Shown: positions 47,226 to 55,795, numbered from the stretch's first letter. The stretch: 64,000 bases of DNA from Vibrio sp. SCSIO 43137 (GCF_028201475.1 NZ_CP116384.1:248001-312000), one strand, 5' to 3'. Notes: generated from the letters alone by a model not told the origin. A program made the numbers and translations.

Positions 47226-47645
47226 ATGTTTAATACAGCAAAGGTTAGTTCTTTAATGCAGGAACTTCAGGTTAGTATCCCTTTTCTTTCTGCTATTCAT
47301 TCAGAAGAGGAGCACGAACAGGCGCTCGCGTTAGTGGAAGAGCTGATTGAAGACTACGATAACAACCTGACGCTTATCGAGTTACTCAGCCTTGCCATTG
47401 AACGGTATGAAGATTCGGCTCTTGAGTTTGAAAAGTTTAATAAAGTACAGGAGGGGCTGGATAGCGGTATCGCAATGTTGCGCGTTCTTATGGAGCAGCA
47501 CGAGCTGAAAATGCACGATTTTGAAAATGAGATTGGAAAAAAGAGTCTTGTTTCTCAGATCCTTAACGGTAAAAAGAACCTAACCAAAAAACATATCGCA
47601 GCCTTATCCGAGCGGTTTGGTATAAATCCATCTCTGTTTTTCTGA
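47226..47645 (+). CDS. HigA-like HTH regulator without HigB partner
   Basis: A 139-residue protein that resembles E. coli HigA (YgjM) along its length: IPFLSAIHSEEEHEQALALV, then GIAMLRVLMEQHELKMHDF and the HTH SLVSQILNGKKNLTKKHIAA. HigA binds and represses with HigB toxin, normally encoded just upstream. Here the 210 bp before it have no toxin ORF. It is thus an orphan antitoxin or a domesticated regulator. TAGGAG precedes the ATG. Confidence 0.82.
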   Translation: MFNTAKVSSLMQELQVSIPFLSAIHSEEEHEQALALVEELIEDYDNNLTLIELLSLAIERYEDSALEFEKFNKVQEGLDSGIAMLRVLMEQHELKMHDFENEIGKKSLVSQILNGKKNLTKKHIAALSERFGINPSLFF

Positions 47646-47702
47646 TTCCTGAACAACACAGCGAAGAACTTATTAAGCTTGTTAGAGGTTCTGGATTTAG
47701 AA

Positions 47703-47721
47703 GGCCGCTTTTACTGCGGCC
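47703..47721. terminator. hairpin between convergent genes
   Basis: GGCCGC (47703-47708) pairs with GCGGCC (47716-47721) over TTTTACT, between the HigA-like gene and the end of the chemoreceptor gene. Confidence 0.65.
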
Positions 47722-47735
47722 GCTCTATCCTATTT

Positions 47736-49877
47736 CTATTTTTGCATTAAGGTAAACTTGGACAAAATGTTTTCCAGTGATTGAGCTTGCTGAGCAAGTT
47801 GCTCTGCGGCTGCGGCACTCTCATGAGCGATACCGCTGTTTTGCTGGGTCACTGTATCTATATCTGAAATGCCTTTATTGATCTCTTCTGCGCCGATGGC
47901 CTGTTCTCTGCAGGCGCTGGCGATCTCCGAGACAAGTTCGGCGGTCTGGTTAATGCCTTTAAAGATCTCTTCCAGACTTTGTTCTGTCTCTCTGGCAATC
48001 TGACTGCCGTTAGCGGTTTTGTCTACGGAGCTGGCGATAAGTTTCGAAGTCTGCTCTGCTGCCTTACTGCTTCGGGCTGCTAGTTCGCGCACTTCATCTG
48101 CCACCACTGCAAACCCGCGGCCTTGTTCTCCTGCACGGGCTGCTTCTATTGCGGCGTTCAACGCTAATAGGTTTGTTTGATCTGCGATATCGTCGATAGT
48201 GTTTATAAACTCAGAGATACTTTCACTCGCTTCAGAAATCTCACTCATAGCCTGAACCATACTGTTCATTTGAGACTTACCAGTATCAGCAATGTCGCGG
48301 GCATTCACTGTTAAAGTCTGAGCCTGTTCGGCATTACCGGCGTTGCTGTTGATTTGAGTGACGAGCTGGTTCAGGGAAGCAGAGATGCTTTCCAGACTTT
48401 GCGCCTGCTGAGTTGCCCCTTCAGATAAGCTATGGCTTGTTTCAGATACACTTCCGCTGCCCTGAGTGATTTCACTACTGACGTGTTGTGTCTCGGACAG
48501 GACATCATTTAAATTCTGGTTCATCTCTTTAAGGGCAACACCTAACAGGTCATCGTTTGAAGCTAATGTCACTTTATGATTTAGTTCACCAGCTGAGATG
48601 TTTTTCGCCAGATGAGCCTTGTCATCCAGAGATTTCACCATATTAAGCATTTCAGCGTAGATACCTTGTGCCTTAGCTCCGGACTTGTTAGCAACATTGA
48701 GCTTGCCCAGCGCAACAGATTTTACCATTTCGGCGATAAAAGTGGGTTCTCCACCCAGTACACCCATAACATGTTTAGTCAGAAACAGTGCAACAAAAAC
48801 TCCGATAACTATCGCTATGATGGTACCAAGTGTAGAAACCAACAGAACGGTGTTTTCTGTGCTTTCCAGTAATGCCATCCGCTTGTTCATTAAGCTGCTT
48901 TCTCTCTCTTTAAAGAGCTTTATCTGCTCGCGGAACTTATCGAAATAGACTTTACCTTTGGCTTCTGCGACGGTATCTGCCATGTCATCCATCGTTTTTG
49001 CGTCACCAATGTCACGCCGGAGGGCAATCTGTTGTTCCACCACCTGGTTAATCCATTCATCAATAGTTTCTTTTGTCTCGGCTAATAAACTGACTTGTTG
49101 AGGGTTATCAGAGACCGTTTTGCTCAGTTGGCTGATAATGGTATAGAAATCTGATTTCCCCTGATTGAACGGTTGCAGAAAGTCTTCGTGACCGGCCAGC
49201 AAAAATCCCCGCATACCGGTTTCCATATTGACGGCGGCAAGCACTAAAGAGGTCGCCTCCCCAATCACCTTATAAGTGTGCTCAACCCAGTCGTTTAGCT
49301 GGCGGATCTCACTTAAATCGTTACTGCGACTCGCCTGAGCCTGACGCTGCTCCAGCAGGGTCTGCTCTCTGTCGATAAAAGTAGCCATCTGACGACGGAA
49401 TTTATCAAAATAGACTTTACCTTTTGCCTGCCTGATCAAGGCCGCCATATCATTCATAGTCTGCGCATCGCCAATGTCTCTTCGCAGTTGGATGGTGGGC
49501 TGAGTGACGTTTGTCTGCCATTGTTGAATGGTGTTGCTAATATCATCAAGCAAACCGACTTGCTGTGGGTTATCTGATACCGTGTTGCGTAGTTTGCGGA
49601 CAAGGGAGGTAAACCTTCCCCCCCCTTGATTATAAGGGGCCAGAAAGCTCTCTTTACCTGCCAACAGGAAGCCCCGCATACCCGTCTCCATATCCACAGC
49701 TGCAGCCTCAATACTGGACGCTTCAGCAAGAACATTGTGGGTGTGGTTAACCCATTTGAAATTGTTGTCGAGAGATTGAACGCTGAAGAATACTGTGGTG
49801 GTTACTATCAGCATTAAACCAAGAATCAACGCATAACTAGACAGCAATTTGCCTTTGAAACTAAGATTTATACTCAT
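47736..49877 (-). CDS. methyl-accepting chemotaxis protein with two CHASE3 domains
   Basis: About 713 residues. A membrane helix (about 10-32) is followed by two similar CHASE3 sensor modules, about 38-185 and 190-340, each with [19 protein letters not shown] and [15 protein letters not shown]...[10 protein letters not shown]. Then come a second helix (about 355-377), a HAMP-like linker and the signalling domain (about 460-713) with the hairpin tip [20 protein letters not shown]. It senses an unknown ligand and drives CheA. ATG 49877 has AGGAGAG upstream; the frame is open further to 49967. The duplicated sensor is unusual. Confidence 0.9.
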   Translation of the reverse strand: MSINLSFKGKLLSSYALILGLMLIVTTTVFFSVQSLDNNFKWVNHTHNVLAEASSIEAAAVDMETGMRGFLLAGKESFLAPYNQGGGRFTSLVRKLRNTVSDNPQQVGLLDDISNTIQQWQTNVTQPTIQLRRDIGDAQTMNDMAALIRQAKGKVYFDKFRRQMATFIDREQTLLEQRQAQASRSNDLSEIRQLNDWVEHTYKVIGEATSLVLAAVNMETGMRGFLLAGHEDFLQPFNQGKSDFYTIISQLSKTVSDNPQQVSLLAETKETIDEWINQVVEQQIALRRDIGDAKTMDDMADTVAEAKGKVYFDKFREQIKLFKERESSLMNKRMALLESTENTVLLVSTLGTIIAIVIGVFVALFLTKHVMGVLGGEPTFIAEMVKSVALGKLNVANKSGAKAQGIYAEMLNMVKSLDDKAHLAKNISAGELNHKVTLASNDDLLGVALKEMNQNLNDVLSETQHVSSEITQGSGSVSETSHSLSEGATQQAQSLESISASLNQLVTQINSNAGNAEQAQTLTVNARDIADTGKSQMNSMVQAMSEISEASESISEFINTIDDIADQTNLLALNAAIEAARAGEQGRGFAVVADEVRELAARSSKAAEQTSKLIASSVDKTANGSQIARETEQSLEEIFKGINQTAELVSEIASACREQAIGAEEINKGISDIDTVTQQNSGIAHESAAAAEQLAQQAQSLENILSKFTLMQK

Positions 49878-50346
49878 GTGATCTCTCCTAATAAAACCAA
49901 GTATTAGAAAATCGTTATTAACAAAAATATTAGTAAAGAATGAGTATTTAAATCCTACGTTGATCAAACTTTCACTATCTCTCAGAGTTTATTGTTCACA
50001 AGTTATTTTCCGGCCAAGTTGCCCTCCCTGTTTCTCTGCCTGTAACTATCTCTGCGCTAGTGAAACTCAAATACAGCCAGAATCTTGGCTAGCATAATTT
50101 GTCTGGAGAAACTTTGTTAGATAAATGAATAAGTTAAGCGTGAAGAGATTGAGTTAACAGGCTGAGGAGGCTGGGTAGACTATATATTTGCGGAAAAACC
50201 TTACCAATGTCAGGAGAAATAATTTCCTTAAAATGGCCGTGATGAGTAATATAATTCTATGTTCTGGTGAAGTTAGTGTGAATTTAGCAAAGGAATTCTC
50301 TCTCCAGGTAGGTAAATTATCTACACAGCCAATTAAAGAGATATCG
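49878..50346. other. intergenic region, chemoreceptor / desulfhydrase
   Basis: 469 bp between divergent genes. An in-frame extension of the downstream gene reaches back to 50188 but has poor coding character. I see no terminator or clear operator. Confidence 0.3.
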
Positions 50347-51414
50347 ATGATGCACAAAGACCATGACTGGATAAATAATGCGGTGCGTAAAATTGAAGCG
50401 GATTACCAACGTTCAGCCGACACCCATTTGATCAAACTTGACCTGCCTTGTATAGATGGCATTGATATCTACCTGAAAGATGAAAGCACACACCCTACGG
50501 GATCGTTAAAACACCGCCTTGCCCGTTCTCTGTTTCTTTTTGCTATCTGTAATGGCTGGGTTGGCCCGAAAACCACTATTATTGAGTCTTCGTCCGGCAG
50601 TACCGCGGTGTCAGAAGCCTACTTTGCCCGCTTACTCGGCTTGCCCTTTATTGCCGTGATGCCGAAAAGTACTGCACAACGTAAGATTGAGCAGATAGAG
50701 TTTTACGGAGGTAAAGCGCACCTTGTTGACCGTTCTGATCAGATCTATGCCGAGTCTCATCGTCTGGCGAAAGAGCTGAATGGTCACTATATGGATCAGT
50801 TTACTTATGCTGAGCGCGCAACAGACTGGCGTGGTAACAACAATATTGCTGATTCTATCTTTAGCCAGATGGCACTGGAAGAACATCCGGTTCCGGCTTG
50901 GGTTGTTATGAGCCCTGGCACCGGTGGCACATCTGCCACTATCGGCCGCTTTATCCGTTACCAAAAGCATGATACTAAGCTGTGTGTTGTCGATCCTGAA
51001 CACTCAGTTTTTTACGACTACTATCAAAATGGCAATAGGGATATAACCTCAGATAAGGGCAGCCGAATTGAAGGAATAGGACGCCCCCGGGTGGAACCAA
51101 GCTTTATTGCCGGGGTGATTGATGAGATGCGAAAGATCCCCGATGCAGCCTCTATTGCAACAACTCTATGGCTGGAAAAAATCCTTGGTCGCCGGGTGGG
51201 AGCCTCAACAGGTACTAATGTTTATGGTGCGCTTCAGTTAGCCGCTGAAATGAAAAGCCGCGGTGAGACAGGTTCCATTGTTACCCTTCTGTGCGATAGT
51301 GGTGACCGTTACTTAGACACCTACTACAACCCTGAGTGGGTAAATAAGAATGTCGGTGATATACAGCCATATATGGACAAACTTGAGACTTTTGAAGGTG
51401 CAGGCCGTTTGTAG
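50347..51414 (+). CDS. Cds1-like PLP L-cysteine desulfhydrase
   Basis: About 355 residues of the cysteine synthase superfamily. [20 protein letters not shown] (41-60) holds the PLP lysine K55, [20 protein letters not shown] is the substrate loop, and [14 protein letters not shown] the phosphate-binding loop. The sequence is of the Cds1 type, which degrades L-cysteine to sulfide, pyruvate and ammonia rather than making cysteine. I choose the tandem ATG at 50347/50350 after AAAGAGAT. Confidence 0.78.
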   Translation: MMHKDHDWINNAVRKIEADYQRSADTHLIKLDLPCIDGIDIYLKDESTHPTGSLKHRLARSLFLFAICNGWVGPKTTIIESSSGSTAVSEAYFARLLGLPFIAVMPKSTAQRKIEQIEFYGGKAHLVDRSDQIYAESHRLAKELNGHYMDQFTYAERATDWRGNNNIADSIFSQMALEEHPVPAWVVMSPGTGGTSATIGRFIRYQKHDTKLCVVDPEHSVFYDYYQNGNRDITSDKGSRIEGIGRPRVEPSFIAGVIDEMRKIPDAASIATTLWLEKILGRRVGASTGTNVYGALQLAAEMKSRGETGSIVTLLCDSGDRYLDTYYNPEWVNKNVGDIQPYMDKLETFEGAGRL

Positions 51415-51570
51415 TACTAATGACCATCAGCAGCTAAGTATTATGGATAAAAGGATCCAGGTGAATATCTATAAGTCACTCGCAACTCTGATAAATATTA
51501 GCTCTCAAATGTTGCAACCCTAGATTGTTCATGCACAGTTTCTTGTGCGCTAAATTAAGAGCATGTGGCA

Positions 51571-51613
51571 ACACTTGTTGACGCTTGCTAAATGAGTGGT
51601 TACACTTGTTGAC
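51571..51613. promoter_or_regulatory. paired ACACTTGTTGAC sites
   Basis: ACACTTGTTGAC occurs at 51571-51582 and 51602-51613, 31 bp apart (three helical turns), 70-110 bp before the next gene. The first lies in CAACA-CT-TGTTG, a perfect 5-2-5 inverted repeat. It may be the operator of the HTH protein of the module downstream. Confidence 0.45.
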
Positions 51614-51682
51614 AGGTCGGGGCAACATGTTCTTTAAAATTTGAGGTAGCGCAGCTTACGTTGTTTTCGGAGGAATTTCTTA

Positions 51683-51898
51683 TTGGGTACTTACCATCAG
51701 AATAAGGAAATCAACCAAGCTATTGAAGAAGCTGTTAGTAATGGCTGGGAATGGTTTCCAAGTCCTAAAGGGCATTGTAAGGGACGCTTAAAATGCAAGT
51801 TAGGTCATACAGAACATATGTTCTCAGTATGGTCTACTCCTAAAAATATGGAGAATCATGCCAAAGATATCAGGCGTAAAACTTCCAAGTGCCCCTAA
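51683..51898 (+). CDS. small HicA-like basic protein, putative toxin
   Basis: A 71-residue protein starting at TTG 51683, with CGGAGGAA 8 nt upstream. AVSNGWEWFPSPKGHCKGRLKC recalls the core of HicA-type RNases (GW... then a K-G-H residue set in place of GSHH) in split form; I do not see the standard HicA motif exactly. It ends in basic residues and has three cysteines and four histidines. The next gene encodes an HTH-bearing protein, giving a toxin-antitoxin-like order. Confidence 0.5.
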   Translation: MGTYHQNKEINQAIEEAVSNGWEWFPSPKGHCKGRLKCKLGHTEHMFSVWSTPKNMENHAKDIRRKTSKCP

Positions 51899-51980
51899 GG
51901 CTAATAATCACTATTAACTGGTGTTTATTTTGCTATCTCAAATTTATACCTCTTTAGAATCAGAGTAAGGGAGGAGACGT

Positions 51981-52529
51981 ATGAGACACTACCACTTTCA
52001 CCTAATCACTAATAAGACCGATGTTTTAACTGATGAGCAGTTGTTTGAGCTATCTGATCTGCTTTATGAAGCTGGTTGTGATGACGGGACTGTTGCTGTA
52101 ATGAATGGAACTTTGTATGTAACGTTTGATAGAGAATCAAACAGCTATGAAAATGCAGTAATTAGCGCATTGAAAGATATTGAAAAGATAGATTTTTTAC
52201 GTGTTGTGTCTGTCGATGCAGGAGAGTGGGTTGGGCTAACGGATGCGGCGATTTTATCCGGAATAACTAAATCAACACTATCACGTTATTCGAAAGGCAA
52301 TCGTGGTTCCGGAGGGTTCCCTAGTCCAAAGCGTAAAATTGATAGCAAAAACCCTTTGTGGAAATGGTCTGAAATTGCTGCTTGGTTAAATGCTCATGGT
52401 AAGGCAAGTGAAGAACTTGCCAGAAGTGCAGAGTTTACTGAAACCATCAATGTATCTTTGCAGATGCGTAATGTTACTTTTTATCAGAACGCTAAAGAAC
52501 TACTTGGCAAACTACACCAAGCCAGTTAA
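51981..52529 (+). CDS. HTH protein, putative partner of HicA-like gene
   Basis: A 182-residue protein in three parts: a small alpha/beta domain (1-78: HYHFHLITNKTDVLTDEQLF), an AlpA/MerR-like winged HTH (about 82-140: GEWVGLTDAAILSGITKSTL, GFPSPKRKI, WKWSEIAAWL), and a short helical tail. It is likely a DNA-binding antitoxin or regulator. A strong GGGAGGAG ribosome-binding site precedes the ATG. 82 nt separate it from the small basic protein; a terminator follows. Confidence 0.6.
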   Translation: MRHYHFHLITNKTDVLTDEQLFELSDLLYEAGCDDGTVAVMNGTLYVTFDRESNSYENAVISALKDIEKIDFLRVVSVDAGEWVGLTDAAILSGITKSTLSRYSKGNRGSGGFPSPKRKIDSKNPLWKWSEIAAWLNAHGKASEELARSAEFTETINVSLQMRNVTFYQNAKELLGKLHQAS

Positions 52530-52544
52530 CGAGATTTAATCAGG

Positions 52545-52569
52545 CCCGCATTTTCGATGATTATGCGGG
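52545..52569 (+). terminator. terminator after the HTH gene
   Basis: CCCGCAT (52545-52551) pairs with ATGCGGG (52563-52569), followed by TCTTGCATT. Confidence 0.7.
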
Positions 52570-52634
52570 TCTTGCATTGTCTATTGATGACAAAGAGGGT
52601 ACTACCCGCTAATCATGCTCTCAAACCTTCCTAT

Positions 52635-52742
52635 CACTACTGCACCGACTGAATATAAGCAAAGATATCAAGAGTGTCCTGCTTATTCAGAATGCCGTTC
52701 CATGCGGGCATGCCTTTATCCACTTTACCGTTCAGGACTTTG
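52635..52742. repeat. left copy of 108-bp direct repeat: displaced cytochrome c gene end
   Basis: This 108-bp segment equals 53917-54024 except for one base (T/C in GCTTAYTCAG). It reads on the minus strand as the last 34 codons and stop of the cytochrome c gene plus two further bases. Leftwards of the gene end (toward 52760) weaker codon-level similarity continues for a few codons (LATKVLNG against LAGKVLNG). The start of the gene is missing, so it is a displaced tail. It marks the outer edge of the DUF4160/DUF2442 cassette. Confidence 0.85.
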
Positions 52743-52834
52743 GTCGCCAACATCTGAGGTGTGTGTCCCGACAAATTATGTAAGTTTTAGAATGACTTAA
52801 CAATACTAGTTCAAAATCCTTTTTCTCTGTTAGA

Positions 52835-52878
52835 TATAATAGGGCAATATGTTTACTTGTATCCTAAAGGATACAAGT
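52835..52878 (+). promoter_or_regulatory. promoter and 24-bp operator of DUF4160/DUF2442 pair
   Basis: TATAAT (52835-52840) is a good -10 box, with TTCAAA (52810) a distant -35. ACTTGTATCCT (52855-52865) and AGGATACAAGT (52868-52878) are perfect inverted halves around AA, just downstream of the predicted start of transcription. It is the expected binding site for the HTH partner. Confidence 0.65.
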
Positions 52879-52902
52879 GTAGTCTTGTCAAAGAATCTAA
52901 CT

Positions 52903-53169
52903 ATGCCGGAAATATTGAGACGATATCTCGGAATGATCTTCAGAATGCAGTTTGAAGGACATGAACCTCATCATCGCCCCCATATACACGTCAAATTTGG
53001 TGAGTACGAGATTTCTATTGCTATAGATAACATAGAAGCTATAGCTGGCTATTTACCCGCAAAAAAGCTTAAAAAAGCATTAGATTACATTGAAAACCAT
53101 CAAGGTGCTCTTTTAGAGCAATGGAATAAGGCCGTTAACGGTGAACCAGTGAGAATGATTGAACCATGA
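52903..53169 (+). CDS. DUF4160 protein, putative toxin
   Basis: An 88-residue protein: MPEILRRYLGMIFRMQ, then EPHHRPHIHVKFGEYEISIA, the DUF4160 signature (P-H-x-H-V strand). DUF4160 is regularly paired with DUF2442 in toxin-antitoxin-like modules; its activity is not established. ATG 52903 is preferred because family members start MPxI; an upstream ATG at 52849 would place the operator inside the gene. Its stop overlaps the next ATG (ATGA). Confidence 0.8.
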   Translation: MPEILRRYLGMIFRMQFEGHEPHHRPHIHVKFGEYEISIAIDNIEAIAGYLPAKKLKKALDYIENHQGALLEQWNKAVNGEPVRMIEP

Positions 53170-53861
53170 TTAAAATCGTTGATGTAGATTGGCAACAAGG
53201 CTTCGAACTAGAACTTCAATTTTCCAATGGTCTTCAGGGTAAAGTTGACTTAACTTCCTATTTTACTACTGCTTTAAATGAAGGGTTGCCAGAAGAAGAG
53301 TTTTGTCACTTTTCACTAGAAGATGACGGACTTTATTGGGCGAACGGAGTAAAACTGGAAAATCAGTCATTACATGATCTCACCGTTCTTAAAGGACGCT
53401 ATAAACTTGTTAGTGAGTCTGAAATGCCCCCTATGCCTGATGATTTTGAAGCAGTAGTTAAACAAGCTTTATGGGACTCTGTGACCATGAAACGCCCAGA
53501 TATTTTTCAGGCAGCGATTAAAGGCTTTGTTGATAAACTTGGTGTTTCTAATGTTCAGCAAGTCACTTCAATAAAGAGCCGCCCCAGCATATATAAGTCT
53601 TTGCACAACAAAAATTCCCCTAAATTTAGTACTTTAATCGAGCTGGCTCATGGTGTTTATAATATGCTTGCTGAATCTGTTGGTGGGAACACAGATGCTG
53701 CTAACCAGCTTAAACATGAGTACTCTGCTAGTTTAGCTTGTGGAGAAAATAATCTGATCAGCAAAAACAGTCCGTATATTTTTAAGAAGTACAACCCCAT
53801 GCAAATGGAGTCTCAGTTAATAAAGTCTCACAATCCATTAAGTAGCAATAACAGGAGTTAA
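53166..53861 (+). CDS. DUF2442-HTH fusion, putative antitoxin
   Basis: A 231-residue protein: DUF2442 at residues 1-80 (VDWQQGFELELQFSNGLQGK and LYWANGVKLENQSLHDL), a linker, and an addiction-module-type HTH at about 125-185 (GVSNVQQVTSIKSRPSIYKS, then SPKFSTLIELAHGVYNML). The C-terminal 45 residues are unassigned. DUF2442 proteins are usually short (about 80 residues), so the fusion is notable and explains the 24-bp operator upstream. It is translationally coupled to DUF4160. Confidence 0.75.
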   Translation: MIKIVDVDWQQGFELELQFSNGLQGKVDLTSYFTTALNEGLPEEEFCHFSLEDDGLYWANGVKLENQSLHDLTVLKGRYKLVSESEMPPMPDDFEAVVKQALWDSVTMKRPDIFQAAIKGFVDKLGVSNVQQVTSIKSRPSIYKSLHNKNSPKFSTLIELAHGVYNMLAESVGGNTDAANQLKHEYSASLACGENNLISKNSPYIFKKYNPMQMESQLIKSHNPLSSNNRS

Positions 53862-53916
53862 TCAGGTTAACTGTGCTTTGGAAAGTAACACTGTTCAAAA
53901 TATTACCCTGCAAATC

Positions 53917-54024
53917 CACTACTGCACCGACTGAATATAAGCAAAGATATCAAGAGTGTCCTGCTTACTCAGAATGCCGTTCCATGCGGGCATGCCTTTA
54001 TCCACTTTACCGTTCAGGACTTTG
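53917..54024. repeat. right copy of 108-bp direct repeat (end of intact cytochrome c gene)
   Basis: This is the 3' end of the intact cytochrome c gene, matching 52635-52742 with one difference. The repeat ends exactly two bases past the stop codon, and the two copies are offset by 1282 bp. Confidence 0.88.
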
Positions 54025-54269
54025 CCCGCCAGCTTCTCTTTTGAGGCGAACAATTTGTTCAGTTTTTTGGCGATATTGGAAGGCTGGTTTGGCAGGGTCG
54101 CCGCCGCAGTACCGTCGCCATGCCCTGAAACACCGTGGCACACCTGACAGTACTGAGTATATTTTGTTTTGCCGTTGCTGATACCAGTCTGAGCGATACC
54201 AGCCTGTACATAGCTCGTTGAGGACATCAGTATCAGGCTAATTGCGGCAGTTTTAAAAAGAGACTTCAT
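53919..54269 (-). CDS. periplasmic monohaem cytochrome c
   Basis: A 116-residue protein with a signal peptide (MKSLFKTAAISLILMSSTSY, cleavage after QA), one haem site CQVCHG and a distal methionine in GKVDKGMPAWNGIL. It is a small class I cytochrome carrying electrons in the periplasm. ATG 54269 is used because it starts the signal peptide; the frame is open to 54308. The last 34 codons are duplicated at 52635-52742. Confidence 0.88.
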   Translation of the reverse strand: MKSLFKTAAISLILMSSTSYVQAGIAQTGISNGKTKYTQYCQVCHGVSGHGDGTAAATLPNQPSNIAKKLNKLFASKEKLAGKVLNGKVDKGMPAWNGILSKQDTLDIFAYIQSVQ

Positions 54270-54361
54270 AGCTTCACTTTCACTTATTCTGTTATTGATG
54301 ATTAGCATGGTAGTGAGACTGGCGTGGATAAAATGTGAAGCTATCTCCGTATGATTATCAG

Positions 54362-54454
54362 CTAATGTTGGCGGTAATACTCTTCATGAGCCAGCTTTTG
54401 AAATTCTCCCTGTCTGGCCGAATAAAATGGCACGTAGAGGTATATCTCTTTTAT
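54362..54454 (-). pseudogene. C-terminal remnant of an unidentified protein
   Basis: A frame between stops reads YVPFYSARQGEFQKLAHE and ends EYYRQH, TAG at 54362-54364. It has no start and looks like a genuine protein end rather than random sequence, upstream of the cytochrome c gene on the same strand. The rest of the gene is absent; diguanylate cyclase DNA follows from 54576. I cannot name the family. Confidence 0.35.
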
Positions 54455-54575
54455 CTAATATGAAATTAGACACACTTCCATTGAACTACTATGTTTAGTT
54501 AGATTCAACTAGTACTTTAGAGGTATCTAAACTTACTGGAAAGGTGACGAACGAGAGAGGAAGAAGGTAGGTTAA

Positions 54576-55526
54576 ATGGAAATGTCAAAAGCCTTTTATT
54601 ATTCAATTCTTGACTCGTTGCCTGAGCAGCTTGCCGTAATCGACCTTTCCGGAAAAATAATCTACGTAAATGATAGCTGGCAGCACTTTGGTGACTGTAA
54701 TGAGTACAACGAAAAAGTGTCATGGTTAAATCAAAATTATCTCACCACTTGTGAGAAAGCGGCCAAAGCCGGAGACGAAGATGCCAAAGTCGTTGTTGAA
54801 GGGTTAACCGAGCTAATCAGCTCTGAGATGGCCTCTTTCTACTTTGAGTATCCTTGTCATAGCCCGACAGAGCAACGTTGGTTTATGATGAGGGCGGTGC
54901 CATTTTATACAGATAGCTCTCGCTGTATTGTAATTACCCATCAGAATATTACTAAGCGCAAACTTGCTGAGCAACGTGCGGCTGAGTTAGCGGTGCTTGA
55001 CCCGTTAACCGGCATTGCTAACCGGAGAAAATTTGATGAGTATCTGGCGCTTCAATGGCGGGAATTAGCGAGAAGCAAGAAATCGCTTTCGTTGATTTTT
55101 ATAGATATTGATCACTTTAAGTTAATCAATGACAACTACGGTCATCCCACCGGAGATCAAGTTTTGGTGGAAGTGGCGAGTGTCCTGAAGGGCTTCGCCA
55201 GAAGGCCATATGATATCTGTGCACGATATGGCGGAGAAGAGTTTATGCTGTTGTTGAGTCATACAAATCTGTCGCAGGCACGGAAAATAGCACAGCGAGT
55301 TCAAAGTGAAATCCGTAATTACTCATTTGTAAAAGATAGCCCTGAGTTTAGTCAACCTGTGACCATCAGTATTGGCCTTGCTACTACGCAGCCTACTCCG
55401 GATACGGATATGTATACCTTTATCGACTTCGCTGACAAGCTGCTTTATCAGGCTAAAAATGGCGGTCGTGACCGTATCGTTAGCTCTGCCATCAATTATT
55501 CAGAAAAAGCCAATGCAAAGGTTTGA
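54576..55526 (+). CDS. PAS-GGDEF diguanylate cyclase
   Basis: The 316-residue protein has a PAS sensor (about 8-125, LDSLPEQLAVIDLSGKIIYV) and a GGDEF domain (140-305). The active site is GGEEF (219-223), with FIDIDHFKLIND (175-186) giving metal ligands, and the inhibitory site R210-P-Y-D213 is intact, five residues before GGEEF. It makes cyclic di-GMP from GTP with feedback control; no membrane segment is present. AAGGTAGG precedes the ATG. Confidence 0.93.
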   Translation: MEMSKAFYYSILDSLPEQLAVIDLSGKIIYVNDSWQHFGDCNEYNEKVSWLNQNYLTTCEKAAKAGDEDAKVVVEGLTELISSEMASFYFEYPCHSPTEQRWFMMRAVPFYTDSSRCIVITHQNITKRKLAEQRAAELAVLDPLTGIANRRKFDEYLALQWRELARSKKSLSLIFIDIDHFKLINDNYGHPTGDQVLVEVASVLKGFARRPYDICARYGGEEFMLLLSHTNLSQARKIAQRVQSEIRNYSFVKDSPEFSQPVTISIGLATTQPTPDTDMYTFIDFADKLLYQAKNGGRDRIVSSAINYSEKANAKV

Positions 55527-55586
55527 TTAATAAAGCAGCAAGCTAAACAGACTAATCATTTTCAAACTAGACATGTTATTCAATTG

Positions 55587-55614
55587 GAATTACAATGTAT
55601 ATACATTGTAATTC
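55587..55614. promoter_or_regulatory. 28-bp perfect palindrome
   Basis: GAATTACAATGTAT (55587-55600) is followed directly by its exact reverse complement (55601-55614), 15 bp before the ATG of a 32-codon gene. This length of perfect symmetry in AT-rich DNA is a likely operator for a dimeric repressor, or a hairpin in the leader. I do not recognise the box. Confidence 0.7.
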
Positions 55615-55629
55615 TGTTTGGAGGTATCT

Positions 55630-55728
55630 ATGAAACCTGAAATGATTGAAGTGAACTCGGTTGGTGTTATTGAACGTATCTGTATTCTGTCTGTAACCGT
55701 ATTAATGTCAGTATTTGCTTTCGCATAA
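55630..55728 (+). CDS. 32-residue hydrophobic small protein
   Basis: ATG 55630 to TAA 55726, with TTTGGAGGT 5 nt upstream, a very good ribosome-binding site. The peptide begins MKPEMIEVNSVGVIER and ends in a hydrophobic segment ICILSVTVLMSVFAFA, a single membrane-spanning helix. A long perfect palindrome precedes it and a 15-bp stem terminator follows, so it is a complete regulated unit. Function unknown. Confidence 0.65.
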   Translation: MKPEMIEVNSVGVIERICILSVTVLMSVFAFA

Positions 55729-55750
55729 CCGCACACTAATCCGTAAAGTA

Positions 55751-55795
55751 AAGCCGTATAAGAGTGAGTCGAATGTTCTTACTCTTATACGGCTT
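55751..55795 (+). terminator. strong terminator after small protein gene
   Basis: AAGCCGTATAAGAGT (55751-55765) pairs perfectly with ACTCTTATACGGCTT (55781-55795), followed by ACTTGTTTCTG. Confidence 0.8.

Noticed and set aside
52647..52800. Short plus-strand ORF across the left repeat copy (and its twin at 53873-54181)
   Set aside because: It is antisense to the duplicated cytochrome c gene end, so its repetition merely reflects the repeat.
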